A DNA stretch of 64,000 nucleotides from Parapedobacter deserti (GTDB taxonomy: Bacteria > Bacteroidota > Bacteroidia > Sphingobacteriales > Sphingobacteriaceae), in assembly GCF_042646065.1 (NCBI RefSeq), contig NZ_JBHRTA010000038.1, positions 186,001-250,000 on the forward strand, written 5' to 3'. Numbering within the stretch: position 1 is the stretch's first letter; the number at the start of each line of letters is the position of its first letter. The notes beneath the pieces were generated by a model. The model was not told the DNA's origin and ran no database searches. It saw nothing but the letters and a program-made list of their open reading frames with translations. This document shows positions 17,974 to 25,884 of the stretch, in pieces. A program made the translations under genes and the position numbers.

Positions 17974-19116
17974 TCATGTAATTACCCTGATCGTCTGCTG
18001 CACTTTCCGCGCTGTATCGATGGCTTGCTCCCGGTCTTCGTTGATAACACATACGTGGCCCATCTTGCGGAAAGGCTTGGTATATTTTTTCCCATAAAGG
18101 TGTAAGTATACGCCTTCCATTGCGAGTACGTCTTCAATGCCTTCATAGTGCGCTAGTCCATCGTGACCGGCTTCGCCGAGCAGGTTTACCATGACGGCGT
18201 TGGTACGTGTGTCGGTTTTCCCCGGAGGGAGATTGAAGATGGCCCGTAGGTGCTGTGCAAACTGCGAGGTGAAATTGCCCTCAATGCTTTGGTGTCCACT
18301 GTTATGTGGGCGGGGAGCCAGCTCGTTTACCAGCAGCTGCCCATCTTTGGTCAGGAAAAGCTCTACGGCCAACAACCCGATGATCTGCAGGTCTTCTGCG
18401 ATTTTCTTGGCAAGTAGCTCTGCCCGTTGCTGGATTTCAAAGGGCAGTGTAGAGGGTGATATAAGAAATTCCACCAAATTGGCCTCGGGATTGAATTCCA
18501 TTTCTACGCATGGGAAAGTCGCTACTTCGCCGTCGTCGTTGCGTGAAACAATAACGGCGAGTTCCTTTTCAAAGTCAATCCATTGTTCGATTAGGCTTGG
18601 TGCTTCGAAAGCCGTGGATAAGTCCTCCTCGCTGATGATTTTTTTCACACCCTTACCATCATACCCATCTCTGCGCAATTTTTGGATATAGGGCAATGGC
18701 AACGACGCGTTTACCAGACTATCCGTTGAAGAAATAAGCTGGAACGGAGCGGTGGGGATGTCATTTTGCTTGAAAAATTGCTTTTGCAGGCCCTTGTCCT
18801 GTATCAACCGGATGATCCGGGATTGCGGATAGACCAGCACACCTTCCTCTTCGAGTTTCTCGAGGGCATCTACGTTGACTTTCTCAATTTCGATGGTCAG
18901 CATATCAAGCCCCTTCCCGAAGGCATATACCGTGTCAAAGTCGTTCAATGGACCGTTGACAAAACGGGTGCACAAGTTGCGGCAGGGGGCGTTTTTGTCG
19001 GGATCGAGGATATGGATATTTACATTGAAATTGATGGCTTCCTGGATGAGCATGCGGCCCAACTGCCCGCCGCCGAGGATACCCAATTGTAGTTCGCCAT
19101 AAAAATCTTTTGCCAT
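17974..19116 (-). CDS. purK: N5-carboxyaminoimidazole ribonucleotide synthase
   Basis: A 380-residue ATP-grasp enzyme that carboxylates AIR to N5-CAIR with ATP and bicarbonate, feeding PurE encoded next. Visible marks are LGILGGGQLGRMLIQEA at the N-terminus, KLRRDGYDGKGVK in the ATP-grasp domain, EQWIDFEKELAVIVSR, and NELAPRPHNSGHQSIEG. It starts 23 bases downstream of the nuoB stop, so it may be cotranscribed with nuoAB although the functions are unrelated. No separate promoter is obvious in the short gap. Confidence 0.97.
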   Translation of the reverse strand: MAKDFYGELQLGILGGGQLGRMLIQEAINFNVNIHILDPDKNAPCRNLCTRFVNGPLNDFDTVYAFGKGLDMLTIEIEKVNVDALEKLEEEGVLVYPQSRIIRLIQDKGLQKQFFKQNDIPTAPFQLISSTDSLVNASLPLPYIQKLRRDGYDGKGVKKIISEEDLSTAFEAPSLIEQWIDFEKELAVIVSRNDDGEVATFPCVEMEFNPEANLVEFLISPSTLPFEIQQRAELLAKKIAEDLQIIGLLAVELFLTKDGQLLVNELAPRPHNSGHQSIEGNFTSQFAQHLRAIFNLPPGKTDTRTNAVMVNLLGEAGHDGLAHYEGIEDVLAMEGVYLHLYGKKYTKPFRKMGHVCVINEDREQAIDTARKVQQTIRVIT

Positions 19117-19139
19117 ATAAAGGGAAATATTGTTAATGG

Positions 19140-19643
19140 TTAAGCACCTGTTGATTGCTGTTTGTCTGCCAAAATATGTTCGCCCTCAATTTTTTTCTGC
19201 AGCTCTAAAAACGCTCCGATAAGCGCTTCAGGCCGGGGCGGGCAGCCTTGCACGTAAATATCCACTGGTATGATACGGTCTACGCCCTTGACGACGTGGT
19301 AGCCATGTTGCCAATAAGGCCCCCCGCAATTAGCACATGAACCCATAGAAATCACATATTTGGGATCGGGCATTTGTTCATACAGCCGCCGTATGCGGTC
19401 AGCCATTTTAAACGTCACTGTACCCGCGATAATCATTACATCCGATTGCCTGGGCGAAGGACGCGGGAATACACCGAAACGGTCCAAGTCATAGGTTGCG
19501 GCCATGGCGCCCATCATCTCAATAGCGCAGCAGGCGATGCCGAAGCTCATGGGCCACATGGATGACAGCCTCGCCCAGTTGAGCAGGTCGTCCAGCTTGG
19601 CGATGATTACACCGTTGTTTTCTGATTGATTGTTGATGCTCAT
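19140..19643 (-). CDS. nuoB: NADH-quinone oxidoreductase subunit B
   Basis: A 167-residue complex I subunit that carries the N2 iron-sulfur cluster nearest the quinone site. The cluster ligands are visible: the paired cysteines in FGIACCAIEMM (Cys38, Cys39), the cysteine region MGSCANCGGPYW and the QGCPPRPEAL motif. The gene overlaps nuoA by four bases (ATGA), showing translational coupling. It is followed by purK and not by nuoC, so the rest of the complex I genes must be elsewhere. Confidence 0.96.
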   Translation of the reverse strand: MSINNQSENNGVIIAKLDDLLNWARLSSMWPMSFGIACCAIEMMGAMAATYDLDRFGVFPRPSPRQSDVMIIAGTVTFKMADRIRRLYEQMPDPKYVISMGSCANCGGPYWQHGYHVVKGVDRIIPVDIYVQGCPPRPEALIGAFLELQKKIEGEHILADKQQSTGA

Positions 19644-20236
19644 GATGCCCCTCCCGGTTTTCTGAATCGTGGTTTGAACGCGGGCTTAGCCGTTTGGCTA
19701 CCGCTGTCCGGTCTTTCGGCGGCTGCTTGCGGCACCGCGTCCGGTTGGAAATTCCGGACCCGATATCGTTCCGCGTTCAGCCGGTCATACGCTGATTTCG
19801 GAATGTTCACGTTTACCCGGGGTATTTTGGTCTGTGGTTTCACCCATTCCAAATCGCCTTTTTTCCACACGTATACCAGGCCAACGACCAATATGCCGAC
19901 AAAGACAGCCATTTCCGCGAGCGTAAACCAGCCCCAGCGAGGATCTGCTGCGATAAGTTCAGGTTGGCCAAAGACCGTTGCCCATGGAAAGATAAAAATC
20001 AATTCGACATCAAAAAGCAAAAAGATTAGTGCGATAACGTAGAACCGGGAATTAAATGGCACCCATGAATTGCCCATAGCTTCTTCTCCGCATTCATACG
20101 TGGTCAGCTTTTCGGGCGATGGATTTTTTGGCGAGACGATTTTGCCCAACAGCAGGGTAAATAACACCAACAGGACACCCGTCACTCCAATAAGGAGAAT
20201 TTTGCCAAATTCGGTTATCTGCCCGGGTTCGTCCAT
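19640..20236 (-). CDS. nuoA: NADH-quinone oxidoreductase subunit A with long C-terminal tail
   Basis: Subunit A of respiratory complex I, an inner-membrane protein with three transmembrane helices. The core (about residues 10-130) includes TTYECGEEAMGNSWVPFNSRFYVIALIFLLFDVELIFIFPWA in separate conserved blocks: the YECGE loop, and FDVE in helix 2. At 198 residues it is longer than the usual 120-150. The extra C-terminal 60-70 residues are rich in Pro, Ala, Gln, Arg and Lys and look disordered. The ATG at 20236 lies eight bases after a TATCTTTG box, which gives nuoAB its own promoter just past the ffh stop. Confidence 0.93.
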   Translation of the reverse strand: MDEPGQITEFGKILLIGVTGVLLVLFTLLLGKIVSPKNPSPEKLTTYECGEEAMGNSWVPFNSRFYVIALIFLLFDVELIFIFPWATVFGQPELIAADPRWGWFTLAEMAVFVGILVVGLVYVWKKGDLEWVKPQTKIPRVNVNIPKSAYDRLNAERYRVRNFQPDAVPQAAAERPDSGSQTAKPAFKPRFRKPGGAS

Positions 20237-20244
20237 AGTTAATT

Positions 20245-20252
20245 CAAAGATA
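20245..20252 (-). promoter_or_regulatory. Promoter -7 box for nuoAB
   Basis: TATCTTTG on the minus strand matches the Bacteroidota -7 consensus TAnnTTTG. It lies in the 27-base gap between the ffh stop and the nuoA ATG. Only eight bases separate the box from the ATG, so the 5' leader would be nearly absent. No good -33 TTTG is seen at the expected distance. Confidence 0.5.
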
Positions 20253-20263
20253 ACGAAATTTAT

Positions 20264-21604
20264 CTATCGTCCCATCGGCATCTTGGGCATGCCACGCATC
20301 ATGCGTGCCATGGCGGCAGGATTAGACATTTGCTTCATCACCTTCCGCATGTCATTAAACTGTTTCATCAGCTTATTTACTTCCACGAGGTCGGTGCCGG
20401 AGCCCTTCGCGATGCGTGCGCGGCGCTTTTGGTCGATGGCATCGGGATTCTCCCGCTCATAAGGGGTCATGGAGTTGATGATAGCCTCAATGGGTTTAAA
20501 GGCGTCGTCATCGATATCCACATCCTTCATCGCCTTGCCCACGCCGGGAATCATTCCCATAAGGTCTTTCATGTTGCCCATTTTCTTGACCTGCTGGATC
20601 TGATTGCGGAAGTCATTGAAATCAAATTTGTTCTTGCGGATCTTGCGGTGCAGTTCGGCCGCCTCTTTTTCATCGAATTGCTGCTGGGCGCGCTCAACCA
20701 GGGATACCACGTCGCCCATCCCGAGGATGCGTGAAGCCATCCGGTCGGGGTGGAATACGTCAAGCGCATCCATTTTCTCGCCTGTACCAATGAATTTGAT
20801 GGGCTTATTGACGACGGATTTGATGGAGAGCGCCGCACCACCCCGTGTATCGCCGTCCAGCTTGGTAAGCACGGCACCCGTGAAATCGAGCCGGTCATTA
20901 AAGGTTTTGGCCGTATTCACTGCGTCCTGCCCGGTCATCGCATCCACTACGAACAGGATTTCATGCGGCTGAGTGGCTTCTTTTACAGCGGATATTTCAT
21001 TCATCAGCGCCTCATCGATGGCCAACCGACCGGCCGTATCGACAATGACCACATTGTAGCCCTTGTGTTTCGCTTCGGCTACGCCGGCCTGTGCGATGCC
21101 TATGGGATCTTTCGACTCCCTGTCGGTATATACCGGCACGTCCACCTGCTGGCCCAGTACCTCCAGCTGGTCAATGGCCGCAGGGCGGTACACGTCGCCC
21201 GCAACGAGCAACGGTTTCCTGCCTTTTTTCTCTTTCAGGTATTTGGCCAGTTTACCGGAAAACGTGGTCTTACCTGCCCCATTAAGGCCTGCAATAAGGA
21301 TGACCGTTGGCGTTTTGGAAAGCTCCAGTTCGGAAGCCGATCCACCCATCAGCGCGGTCAGCTCATCGTTCATGATTTTGGTGAGCAACTGGCCAGGGGA
21401 AATGCTGGTCAGCACGTTCTGGCCAAGCGCTTTTTGTTTTACCTCATCGGTAAACGCTTTGGCGGTTTTGTAATTGACGTCGGCATCAAGCAACGCTTTG
21501 CGGATTTCCTTCATGGTTTCCGCCACGTTGATTTCGGTGATATTCCCTTGGCCCTTCAGTACTTTAAAGGCCCTGTCTAATTTATCTTGTAAATTCTGAA
21601 ACAT
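20264..21604 (-). CDS. ffh: Signal recognition particle protein Ffh
   Basis: A 446-residue GTPase that binds signal sequences and 4.5S RNA and delivers ribosomes to FtsY at the membrane. Domains run N (1-90), G with P-loop GLNGAGKTTFSGKLAKYL, DTAGRLAIDEALM (G3), TKLDGDTRGGAA (G4), and a methionine-rich M domain containing MGNMKDLMGMIPGVG and the C-terminal NPAAMARMMRGMPKMP. Length is normal. It has its own TACCTTTG promoter box 28 bases upstream of the ATG. The 4.5S RNA gene is not seen in the window. Confidence 0.97.
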   Translation of the reverse strand: MFQNLQDKLDRAFKVLKGQGNITEINVAETMKEIRKALLDADVNYKTAKAFTDEVKQKALGQNVLTSISPGQLLTKIMNDELTALMGGSASELELSKTPTVILIAGLNGAGKTTFSGKLAKYLKEKKGRKPLLVAGDVYRPAAIDQLEVLGQQVDVPVYTDRESKDPIGIAQAGVAEAKHKGYNVVIVDTAGRLAIDEALMNEISAVKEATQPHEILFVVDAMTGQDAVNTAKTFNDRLDFTGAVLTKLDGDTRGGAALSIKSVVNKPIKFIGTGEKMDALDVFHPDRMASRILGMGDVVSLVERAQQQFDEKEAAELHRKIRKNKFDFNDFRNQIQQVKKMGNMKDLMGMIPGVGKAMKDVDIDDDAFKPIEAIINSMTPYERENPDAIDQKRRARIAKGSGTDLVEVNKLMKQFNDMRKVMKQMSNPAAMARMMRGMPKMPMGR

Positions 21605-21632
21605 CGTCAGTATACTAAATGTGAACGAGATG

Positions 21633-21640
21633 CAAAGGTA
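21633..21640 (-). promoter_or_regulatory. Promoter -7 box for ffh
   Basis: TACCTTTG on the minus strand, directly followed by C, matches TAnnTTTG. It lies 28 bases before the ffh ATG and just downstream of the terminator of the upstream gene. Confidence 0.55.
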
Positions 21641-21653
21641 CGAAATCTGTGAT

Positions 21654-21687
21654 TAAAAAGCCCGCCTGCTATTAACACAGACGGGCT
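21654..21687 (-). terminator. Rho-independent terminator after the YugP-like gene
   Basis: On the minus strand the arms AGCCCGTCTG (21678-21687) and CAGGCGGGCT (21659-21668) pair over ten bases with one G-U, followed by a run of five T (21654-21658). It lies between the peptidase stop and the ffh promoter. Confidence 0.75.
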
Positions 21688-21716
21688 CACCTAAACCTAA
21701 ACTATGAAAAGAATCT

Positions 21717-22403
21717 TTAGTCCCTTCTGCCCAGTAGCATGCTGGCGTAGTACAGCAAGGTTACCAGTGAAGATAATGCTGCTACCACATAAGTCATCGC
21801 AGCCCACCAGAGGGCATCCTTTGCACCTTCATGCTCCACGGTACTATGCGTGATTCCTTTTGTATCCAGCCAAGCCAACGCGCGTTTCGATGCATCGAAT
21901 TCCACGGGGAGGGTGACAAAGCTGAATAGCGTAGTGATGGCCAGCGCCGCCACTCCGATGGCCAGTACCCAGATATTTCCGGAGAAAGCGAGGAAGACAC
22001 CGATCATCAGTACCCAAGTAACAAGCTTGGAAGCTACGCTGACCGCAGGCACCATGGCCGAGCGGAACTGCAGCCATGAATAGGCTTTCGCATGCTGCAC
22101 GGCATGTCCGCATTCGTGGGCAGCTACCGCCGCAGCCGCAACGCTGCGTCCGCTGTATACTTCCGGACTCAGGTTCACCGTTCGATCAGCCGGGTTGTAA
22201 TGATCGCTCAACTTCCCCTGCGCCGAGATAATCTGTACGTCATAGATACCGTTGTCATGCAGCATCTTTTCGGCGATGTCCCGCCCAGTCATCCCGCTGC
22301 TGAGCGGCATTTCCGAATATTTTTTAAATTTATTCCTGAAACGCCACTGCACAATCATGCTAACCAACATGATTCCGATAAAAATAATCCAATAACTTGC
22401 CAT
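21717..22403 (-). CDS. YugP-like zinc metallopeptidase, membrane protein
   Basis: A 228-residue protein of the neutral zinc metallopeptidase family 2 (YugP type). It has an N-terminal membrane segment (YWIIFIGIMLVSMIVQW), a soluble part with the HExxH zinc site in AAHECGHAVQH (His96, Glu97, His100), and then two to three further hydrophobic helices (VTWVLMIGVFLAFSGNIWV and the C-terminal AMTYVVAALSSLVTLLYYA). The active site probably faces the membrane interface. The physiological substrate is unknown for the family. The gene stands alone, between frr and ffh, and ends in its own terminator. Confidence 0.9.
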   Translation of the reverse strand: MASYWIIFIGIMLVSMIVQWRFRNKFKKYSEMPLSSGMTGRDIAEKMLHDNGIYDVQIISAQGKLSDHYNPADRTVNLSPEVYSGRSVAAAAVAAHECGHAVQHAKAYSWLQFRSAMVPAVSVASKLVTWVLMIGVFLAFSGNIWVLAIGVAALAITTLFSFVTLPVEFDASKRALAWLDTKGITHSTVEHEGAKDALWWAAMTYVVAALSSLVTLLYYASMLLGRRD

Positions 22404-22767
22404 AATATCTTTCTATTTATTTTTGTTTCGCTTGTTCGCCTTCGTTGCTTTCGCTTGTCAAAGGTCAATTTACAAAAAACATACCGCGCGCCGTCTGCTG
22501 ACGATATGACCGTATCGGCATGCCACGAATATAGCAAAAAGTGGTATGAACTGCAAATTCGTCGGTTGGTACGTTATTGATGGCAGTTTTCAACAACCAG
22601 CAAAACATACTTGCCGTCCCGGGTGTGATTCACTTCGCCTTCATGTTAATATTCAGCGTCCTTGACGGCAAGCGTATTTGGGGCCGACTATTCGAAGAAT
22701 ACAGCCATTGCTTTTACAACCTCGGGCAACACTTCGGGCTCGCAATCACGAGGCAGGCCATCGTTCG
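22404..22767. other. Intergenic region between frr and the YugP-like gene, no supported gene
   Basis: About 360 bases without a convincing gene. A plus-strand frame from 22577 runs into frr antisense and has no recognisable domain. A minus-strand frame just after frr reads protein-like in places (for example HEGEVNHTRDGKYVLLVVEN) but has stops inside it, so at best it is a decayed remnant. No strong terminator for frr is visible. Confidence 0.5.
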
Positions 22768-23331
22768 TTACACCGTCATGATGTCCTTTTCCTTCGCTTC
22801 GGCTAGTTTATCAACATCGGCAATATATCGGTCGGTCAGTTTCTGAACTTCAGCTTCGCCGGCTTTAATATCGTCTTCAGACACGCCGTCGTTCTTCAGC
22901 TTCTTAATACCGTCGTTTGCTTCCTTACGGATATTCCGGATAGCTACACGGCCTTTCTCTGCTTCTTCTTTGACCTTCCGTACGAGATCCCTGCGCCGCT
23001 CTTCGGTGAGCGGTGGAATGTTCAGCCGTATAATGGTACCATCGTTTTGCGGAGTCAGCCCGATGTTTGCATCGAGGATTGCCTTTTCAATATGGGATAG
23101 CATTGATTTTTCCCACGGCTGGATCACCAACGTGCGGGCATCGGGCGTGTTGACGTTGCTGACTTGGGAAAGCGGCGTGGAAGTGCCGTAGTAATCCACA
23201 TGGATACCATCAAGCATGGAAGGCATTGCCTTACCTGCGCGGATTTTGGTGAGTTCAAACTCGGTATGTGCCACCGCTTTTTTCATCTGATCGGCACTAT
23301 CGTCCAGTTGTAAGGATATCAGTTCGTCCAT
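22768..23331 (-). CDS. frr: Ribosome recycling factor
   Basis: A 187-residue protein that, with EF-G, splits post-termination ribosomes. The family pattern is clear: ELTKIRAGKAMPSMLDGIHVDYYG in separate conserved blocks, DARTLVIQPWEKSM, the helix LNIPPLTEERRRDLVRK, and the C-terminal coiled-coil-like VRNIRK-type segment (RVAIRNIRKEANDGIKKL). It lies 36 bases downstream of pyrH, the usual pyrH-frr pair, and probably shares its promoter. Confidence 0.98.
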   Translation of the reverse strand: MDELISLQLDDSADQMKKAVAHTEFELTKIRAGKAMPSMLDGIHVDYYGTSTPLSQVSNVNTPDARTLVIQPWEKSMLSHIEKAILDANIGLTPQNDGTIIRLNIPPLTEERRRDLVRKVKEEAEKGRVAIRNIRKEANDGIKKLKNDGVSEDDIKAGEAEVQKLTDRYIADVDKLAEAKEKDIMTV

Positions 23332-23367
23332 GGTTATGCGTTCTTCTTATGGTTTGGTCAAAGATAA

Positions 23368-24075
23368 CTATTCTCGTACTAAAGTTCCAATGGGTTCGCC
23401 GTTTGCCAGTCGTGCCAGGTTGCCGGGTTTATTCATATCAAACACGATGATGGGCAATTTGTTTTCTTGGCACAGGGTGAAGGCAGTCATGTCCATCACA
23501 CTAAGCCCGCGGTTGTACACGTCTTGGAACGTGATTTCGTCAAAACGGGAAGCCGTAGGATCTTTCAGTGGATCGGCCGTGTAGATGCCATCCACGCGAG
23601 TACCTTTGAGTACCACATCTGCGTTGATTTCGATGGCCCGGAGTGAGGCAGCCGTATCTGTCGTAAAATAAGGATTGCCCGTGCCTGCGCCAAAGATGAC
23701 CACCCTTCCTTTTTCGAGGTGGCGTACGGCACGTCGACGGATGAAGGGCTCACAGATCTGCTCCATCTTGATGGCCGTGAGCAAACGGGTTTTGATCTCC
23801 AATTTTTCAAGTGCATCCTGCAGCGCCATGCTGTTGATGACCGTGGCCAGCATACCCATGTAGTCCGCCTGAACGCGGTCCATGCCCGCCTTTTCGGCGC
23901 TAAGGCCGCGGTAGATGTTGCCACCCCCGACGACGAGAGCTACCTCCATCCCCTTGCTGTGGATTTCCTTGATGTCTTTTGCGTATTGGGCTACACGGTT
24001 GATGTCAATGCCGTAGTTTTGCTCGCCCATGAGGGCTTCTCCGCTGAGTTTGAGTAGGATGCGTTTATATTTCAT
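23368..24075 (-). CDS. pyrH: UMP kinase
   Basis: A 235-residue uridylate kinase of the amino-acid-kinase fold, which phosphorylates UMP to UDP. The start at 24075 (MKYKRILLKLSGEALMG) fits the family; longer frames upstream run into the promoter. Motifs include LLKLSGEALMG, VVGGGNIYRG, MGMLATVINSMALQDAL, VIFGAGTGNPYFTTDTAA and the C-terminal VFDMNKPGNL. It forms a transcription unit with frr and has a TATCTTTG box 34 bases upstream. Confidence 0.97.
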   Translation of the reverse strand: MKYKRILLKLSGEALMGEQNYGIDINRVAQYAKDIKEIHSKGMEVALVVGGGNIYRGLSAEKAGMDRVQADYMGMLATVINSMALQDALEKLEIKTRLLTAIKMEQICEPFIRRRAVRHLEKGRVVIFGAGTGNPYFTTDTAASLRAIEINADVVLKGTRVDGIYTADPLKDPTASRFDEITFQDVYNRGLSVMDMTAFTLCQENKLPIIVFDMNKPGNLARLANGEPIGTLVRE

Positions 24076-24109
24076 ACAACTTGCTGTCTTGGAAGAGGCT
24101 TCCAAGCGG

Positions 24110-24117
24110 CAAAGATA
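24110..24117 (-). promoter_or_regulatory. Promoter -7 box for pyrH-frr
   Basis: TATCTTTG followed by C on the minus strand, 34 bases before the pyrH ATG and 12 bases beyond the bshA stop. It is a full match to TAnnTTTG; a -33 element is not clear. Confidence 0.55.
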
Positions 24118-24128
24118 AGAGAATTTTT

Positions 24129-25256
24129 TTAACTGCCCGCGATCACTTCTTGGTAATACTGTTCATATAACGGCATGATGTTGGCGAGCTGAAAATCCTT
24201 TGCCCGGTCTAATGCGGCATCTTTGAATTGCTCCAAGCGCACGCTGTCTTCAAGGATATGGATGGCATTGGCTGCCATAGCGTCTACATCACCCACTTCG
24301 CTGAGAAAGCCGGTCACGCCATCTACATTCAATTCAGGCAGTCCGCCCGTATTGGATGAAATGACAGGTACTTTACAGGCCATGGCTTCCAGCGCAGCGA
24401 GACCAAAGCTTTCCGAACCCGAGGGGATGATGAACAGGTCGGAAACCGATAAAATCTCCTCGATGGCGTCCTGTTTGCCGAGGAAGCGGATGTCGTTGGC
24501 TACGCCAAGCTCGCGGGAGAGCTGTTCCGCTGCCGTACGCTCAGGCCCGTCACCCACCATAAGCAGCTTACTTGGAAGCTTCTCCTGCACCTTTTTAAAG
24601 ATGCGGATTACATCTGTTGTACGCTTCACCTTGCGGAAGTTTGATGTATGCACAAGGATACGCTCGTCGCCGGGCGCAATGGCCTGCTTGAAATGCTGGC
24701 GCGGCTTGAGGCTGAAACGGCTCAGGTCAATGAAGTTTGGGATGACACGGATGTCCCGTTTGATGTCGAAATAGCTCAGCGTTTCTTCTTTCAGGTTGTT
24801 GGACACTGCCGTCACGCCATCCGACTGGTTAATGGAAAATGTGACCACCGGACTGTAGCTGGCATCTTTTCCCACCAATGTGATGTCTGTCCCATGCAGG
24901 GTAGTGACCACCGGAATATGAATGTTGTAGGTTGCCAGAATCTGCTTGGCCATGAAGGCAGCCGAAGCATGGGGAATGGCATAATGCACATGCAGCAGAT
25001 CCAGCTTTTCGAACCGGACAACATCCACCAGCTTGCTGGCCAAGGCCAATTCGTATGGCGGAAAATCGAACAACGGATATTTGGAGATCGTTACTTCATG
25101 ATAAAAGAGGTTTTCTGAAAAAAAATCCAGCCTGGCCGGCTGGCTATAGGTGATAAAATGGATCTGGTGTCCATTGGCAGCCAGGGCCTTGCCCAGTTCG
25201 GTGGCTACCACTCCGCTTCCACCAAAAGTGGGATAGCATACGATGCCTATCTTCAT
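24129..25256 (-). CDS. bshA: N-acetyl-alpha-D-glucosaminyl L-malate synthase
   Basis: A 375-residue GT4-family glycosyltransferase, the first enzyme of bacillithiol synthesis: it joins GlcNAc from UDP-GlcNAc to L-malate. The BshA signature is strong: MKIGIVCYPTFGGSGVVATEL at the N-terminus (in two conserved blocks), HFITYSQPARLD, LLHVHYAIPHASAAFMAKQ, TTLHGTDITLVG and the GT4 C-terminal NTGGLPELN with the EExSE-like GSESFGLAALEAMACK. Length is standard. The other bacillithiol genes (bshB, bshC) are not in the window. Confidence 0.95.
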   Translation of the reverse strand: MKIGIVCYPTFGGSGVVATELGKALAANGHQIHFITYSQPARLDFFSENLFYHEVTISKYPLFDFPPYELALASKLVDVVRFEKLDLLHVHYAIPHASAAFMAKQILATYNIHIPVVTTLHGTDITLVGKDASYSPVVTFSINQSDGVTAVSNNLKEETLSYFDIKRDIRVIPNFIDLSRFSLKPRQHFKQAIAPGDERILVHTSNFRKVKRTTDVIRIFKKVQEKLPSKLLMVGDGPERTAAEQLSRELGVANDIRFLGKQDAIEEILSVSDLFIIPSGSESFGLAALEAMACKVPVISSNTGGLPELNVDGVTGFLSEVGDVDAMAANAIHILEDSVRLEQFKDAALDRAKDFQLANIMPLYEQYYQEVIAGS

Positions 25257-25355
25257 TTGTTCCCTTCAATTTAGCTTGCCGCAAAGTACGGATAAATTTT
25301 TTGACGCCATGTTCATCCGAACGTCAAAAGATTGGCTATTCTGCGACAACCGGAT

Positions 25356-25402
25356 AAAACTAATTTTTTAATTGCAAAACTAAATTATTAGTTGTATGTT
25401 TG
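25356..25402 (+). promoter_or_regulatory. Promoter with embedded repeat operator for the BlaI/M56 operon
   Basis: A -33-like TTG (25372-25374) and a -7 box TATGTTTG (25395-25402), 20 bases apart, match the Bacteroidota promoter form. Between them lies the inverted repeat AACTAA-ATTA-TTAGTT (25378-25393). The word AAAACTAA also occurs as a direct repeat at 25356-25363 and 25376-25383, 20 bases apart, two helical turns. This arrangement is what a BlaI-type dimer would need to block its own promoter. The operator function is inferred, the repeats are seen. Confidence 0.65.
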
Positions 25403-25497
25403 CTTTACAAAGATATTCCGGATGACTGCGTGCTGACCGTTTGCACTTGTCACCCGCTAGCAAAACATTCATTATTAAACGATAACAAAAACGATCC

Positions 25498-25884
25498 ATG
25501 AAAGAGTTGAAAGAGCTGACACGTGCCGAAGAACAAGTTATGCAGGAACTATGGAACCTCGGCAACGCATTTGTCAAAGACATTATCGATCGGTTGCCCG
25601 ATCCGAAGCCTGCGTATAACACGGTTTCCACAATTGTGCGAATTTTGGAAACCAAAGGGTTCGTGGCGCATGAGGCTTTTGGTAAAAGCCACCGGTACTA
25701 TCCGCTTGTTTCGAAGGAAGCTTACCGCACATTCGCAACGGGCAAGCTGCTGCACGGTTACTTTAATAATTCGGCGAGGAACATGCTGTCGTTCTTTCTC
25801 GAAGAGGAGAAGCTTGACCTCAAAGATGCTGATGAGTTGTTAAGGATGCTTGAAGAGGCAAAAAAGAAAGGGGGGAAACCATGA
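25498..25884 (+). CDS. BlaI/MecI/CopY-family transcriptional repressor
   Basis: A 128-residue winged-helix repressor. The N-terminal part (residues 1-80) carries the family pattern: LTRAEEQVMQELWNLGNAFVKDI in the first helices, PAYNTVSTIVRILETKGFVAHE (recognition helix and wing) and GKSHRYYPLVSKEAYR, the region that BlaR1-type proteases cut in relatives. The C-terminal half is the dimerisation domain. It overlaps the next gene by four bases (ATGA), so the repressor and its likely protease are translationally coupled. No beta-lactamase gene is nearby. The repeat operator in the promoter suggests autoregulation. Confidence 0.93.
   Translation: MKELKELTRAEEQVMQELWNLGNAFVKDIIDRLPDPKPAYNTVSTIVRILETKGFVAHEAFGKSHRYYPLVSKEAYRTFATGKLLHGYFNNSARNMLSFFLEEEKLDLKDADELLRMLEEAKKKGGKP

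Noticed and set aside
22579..22762. Protein-like minus-strand segments after frr (for example HEGEVNHTRDGKYVLLVVEN)
   Set aside because: The frame contains at least two stops and no start in a good place. It may be a decayed gene, but the evidence is too thin to call it a pseudogene.
22577..22846. Plus-strand frame of about 89 codons between frr and the YugP-like gene
   Set aside because: It runs antisense into frr, has no recognisable domain or promoter box, and most of its unique part is not protein-like.
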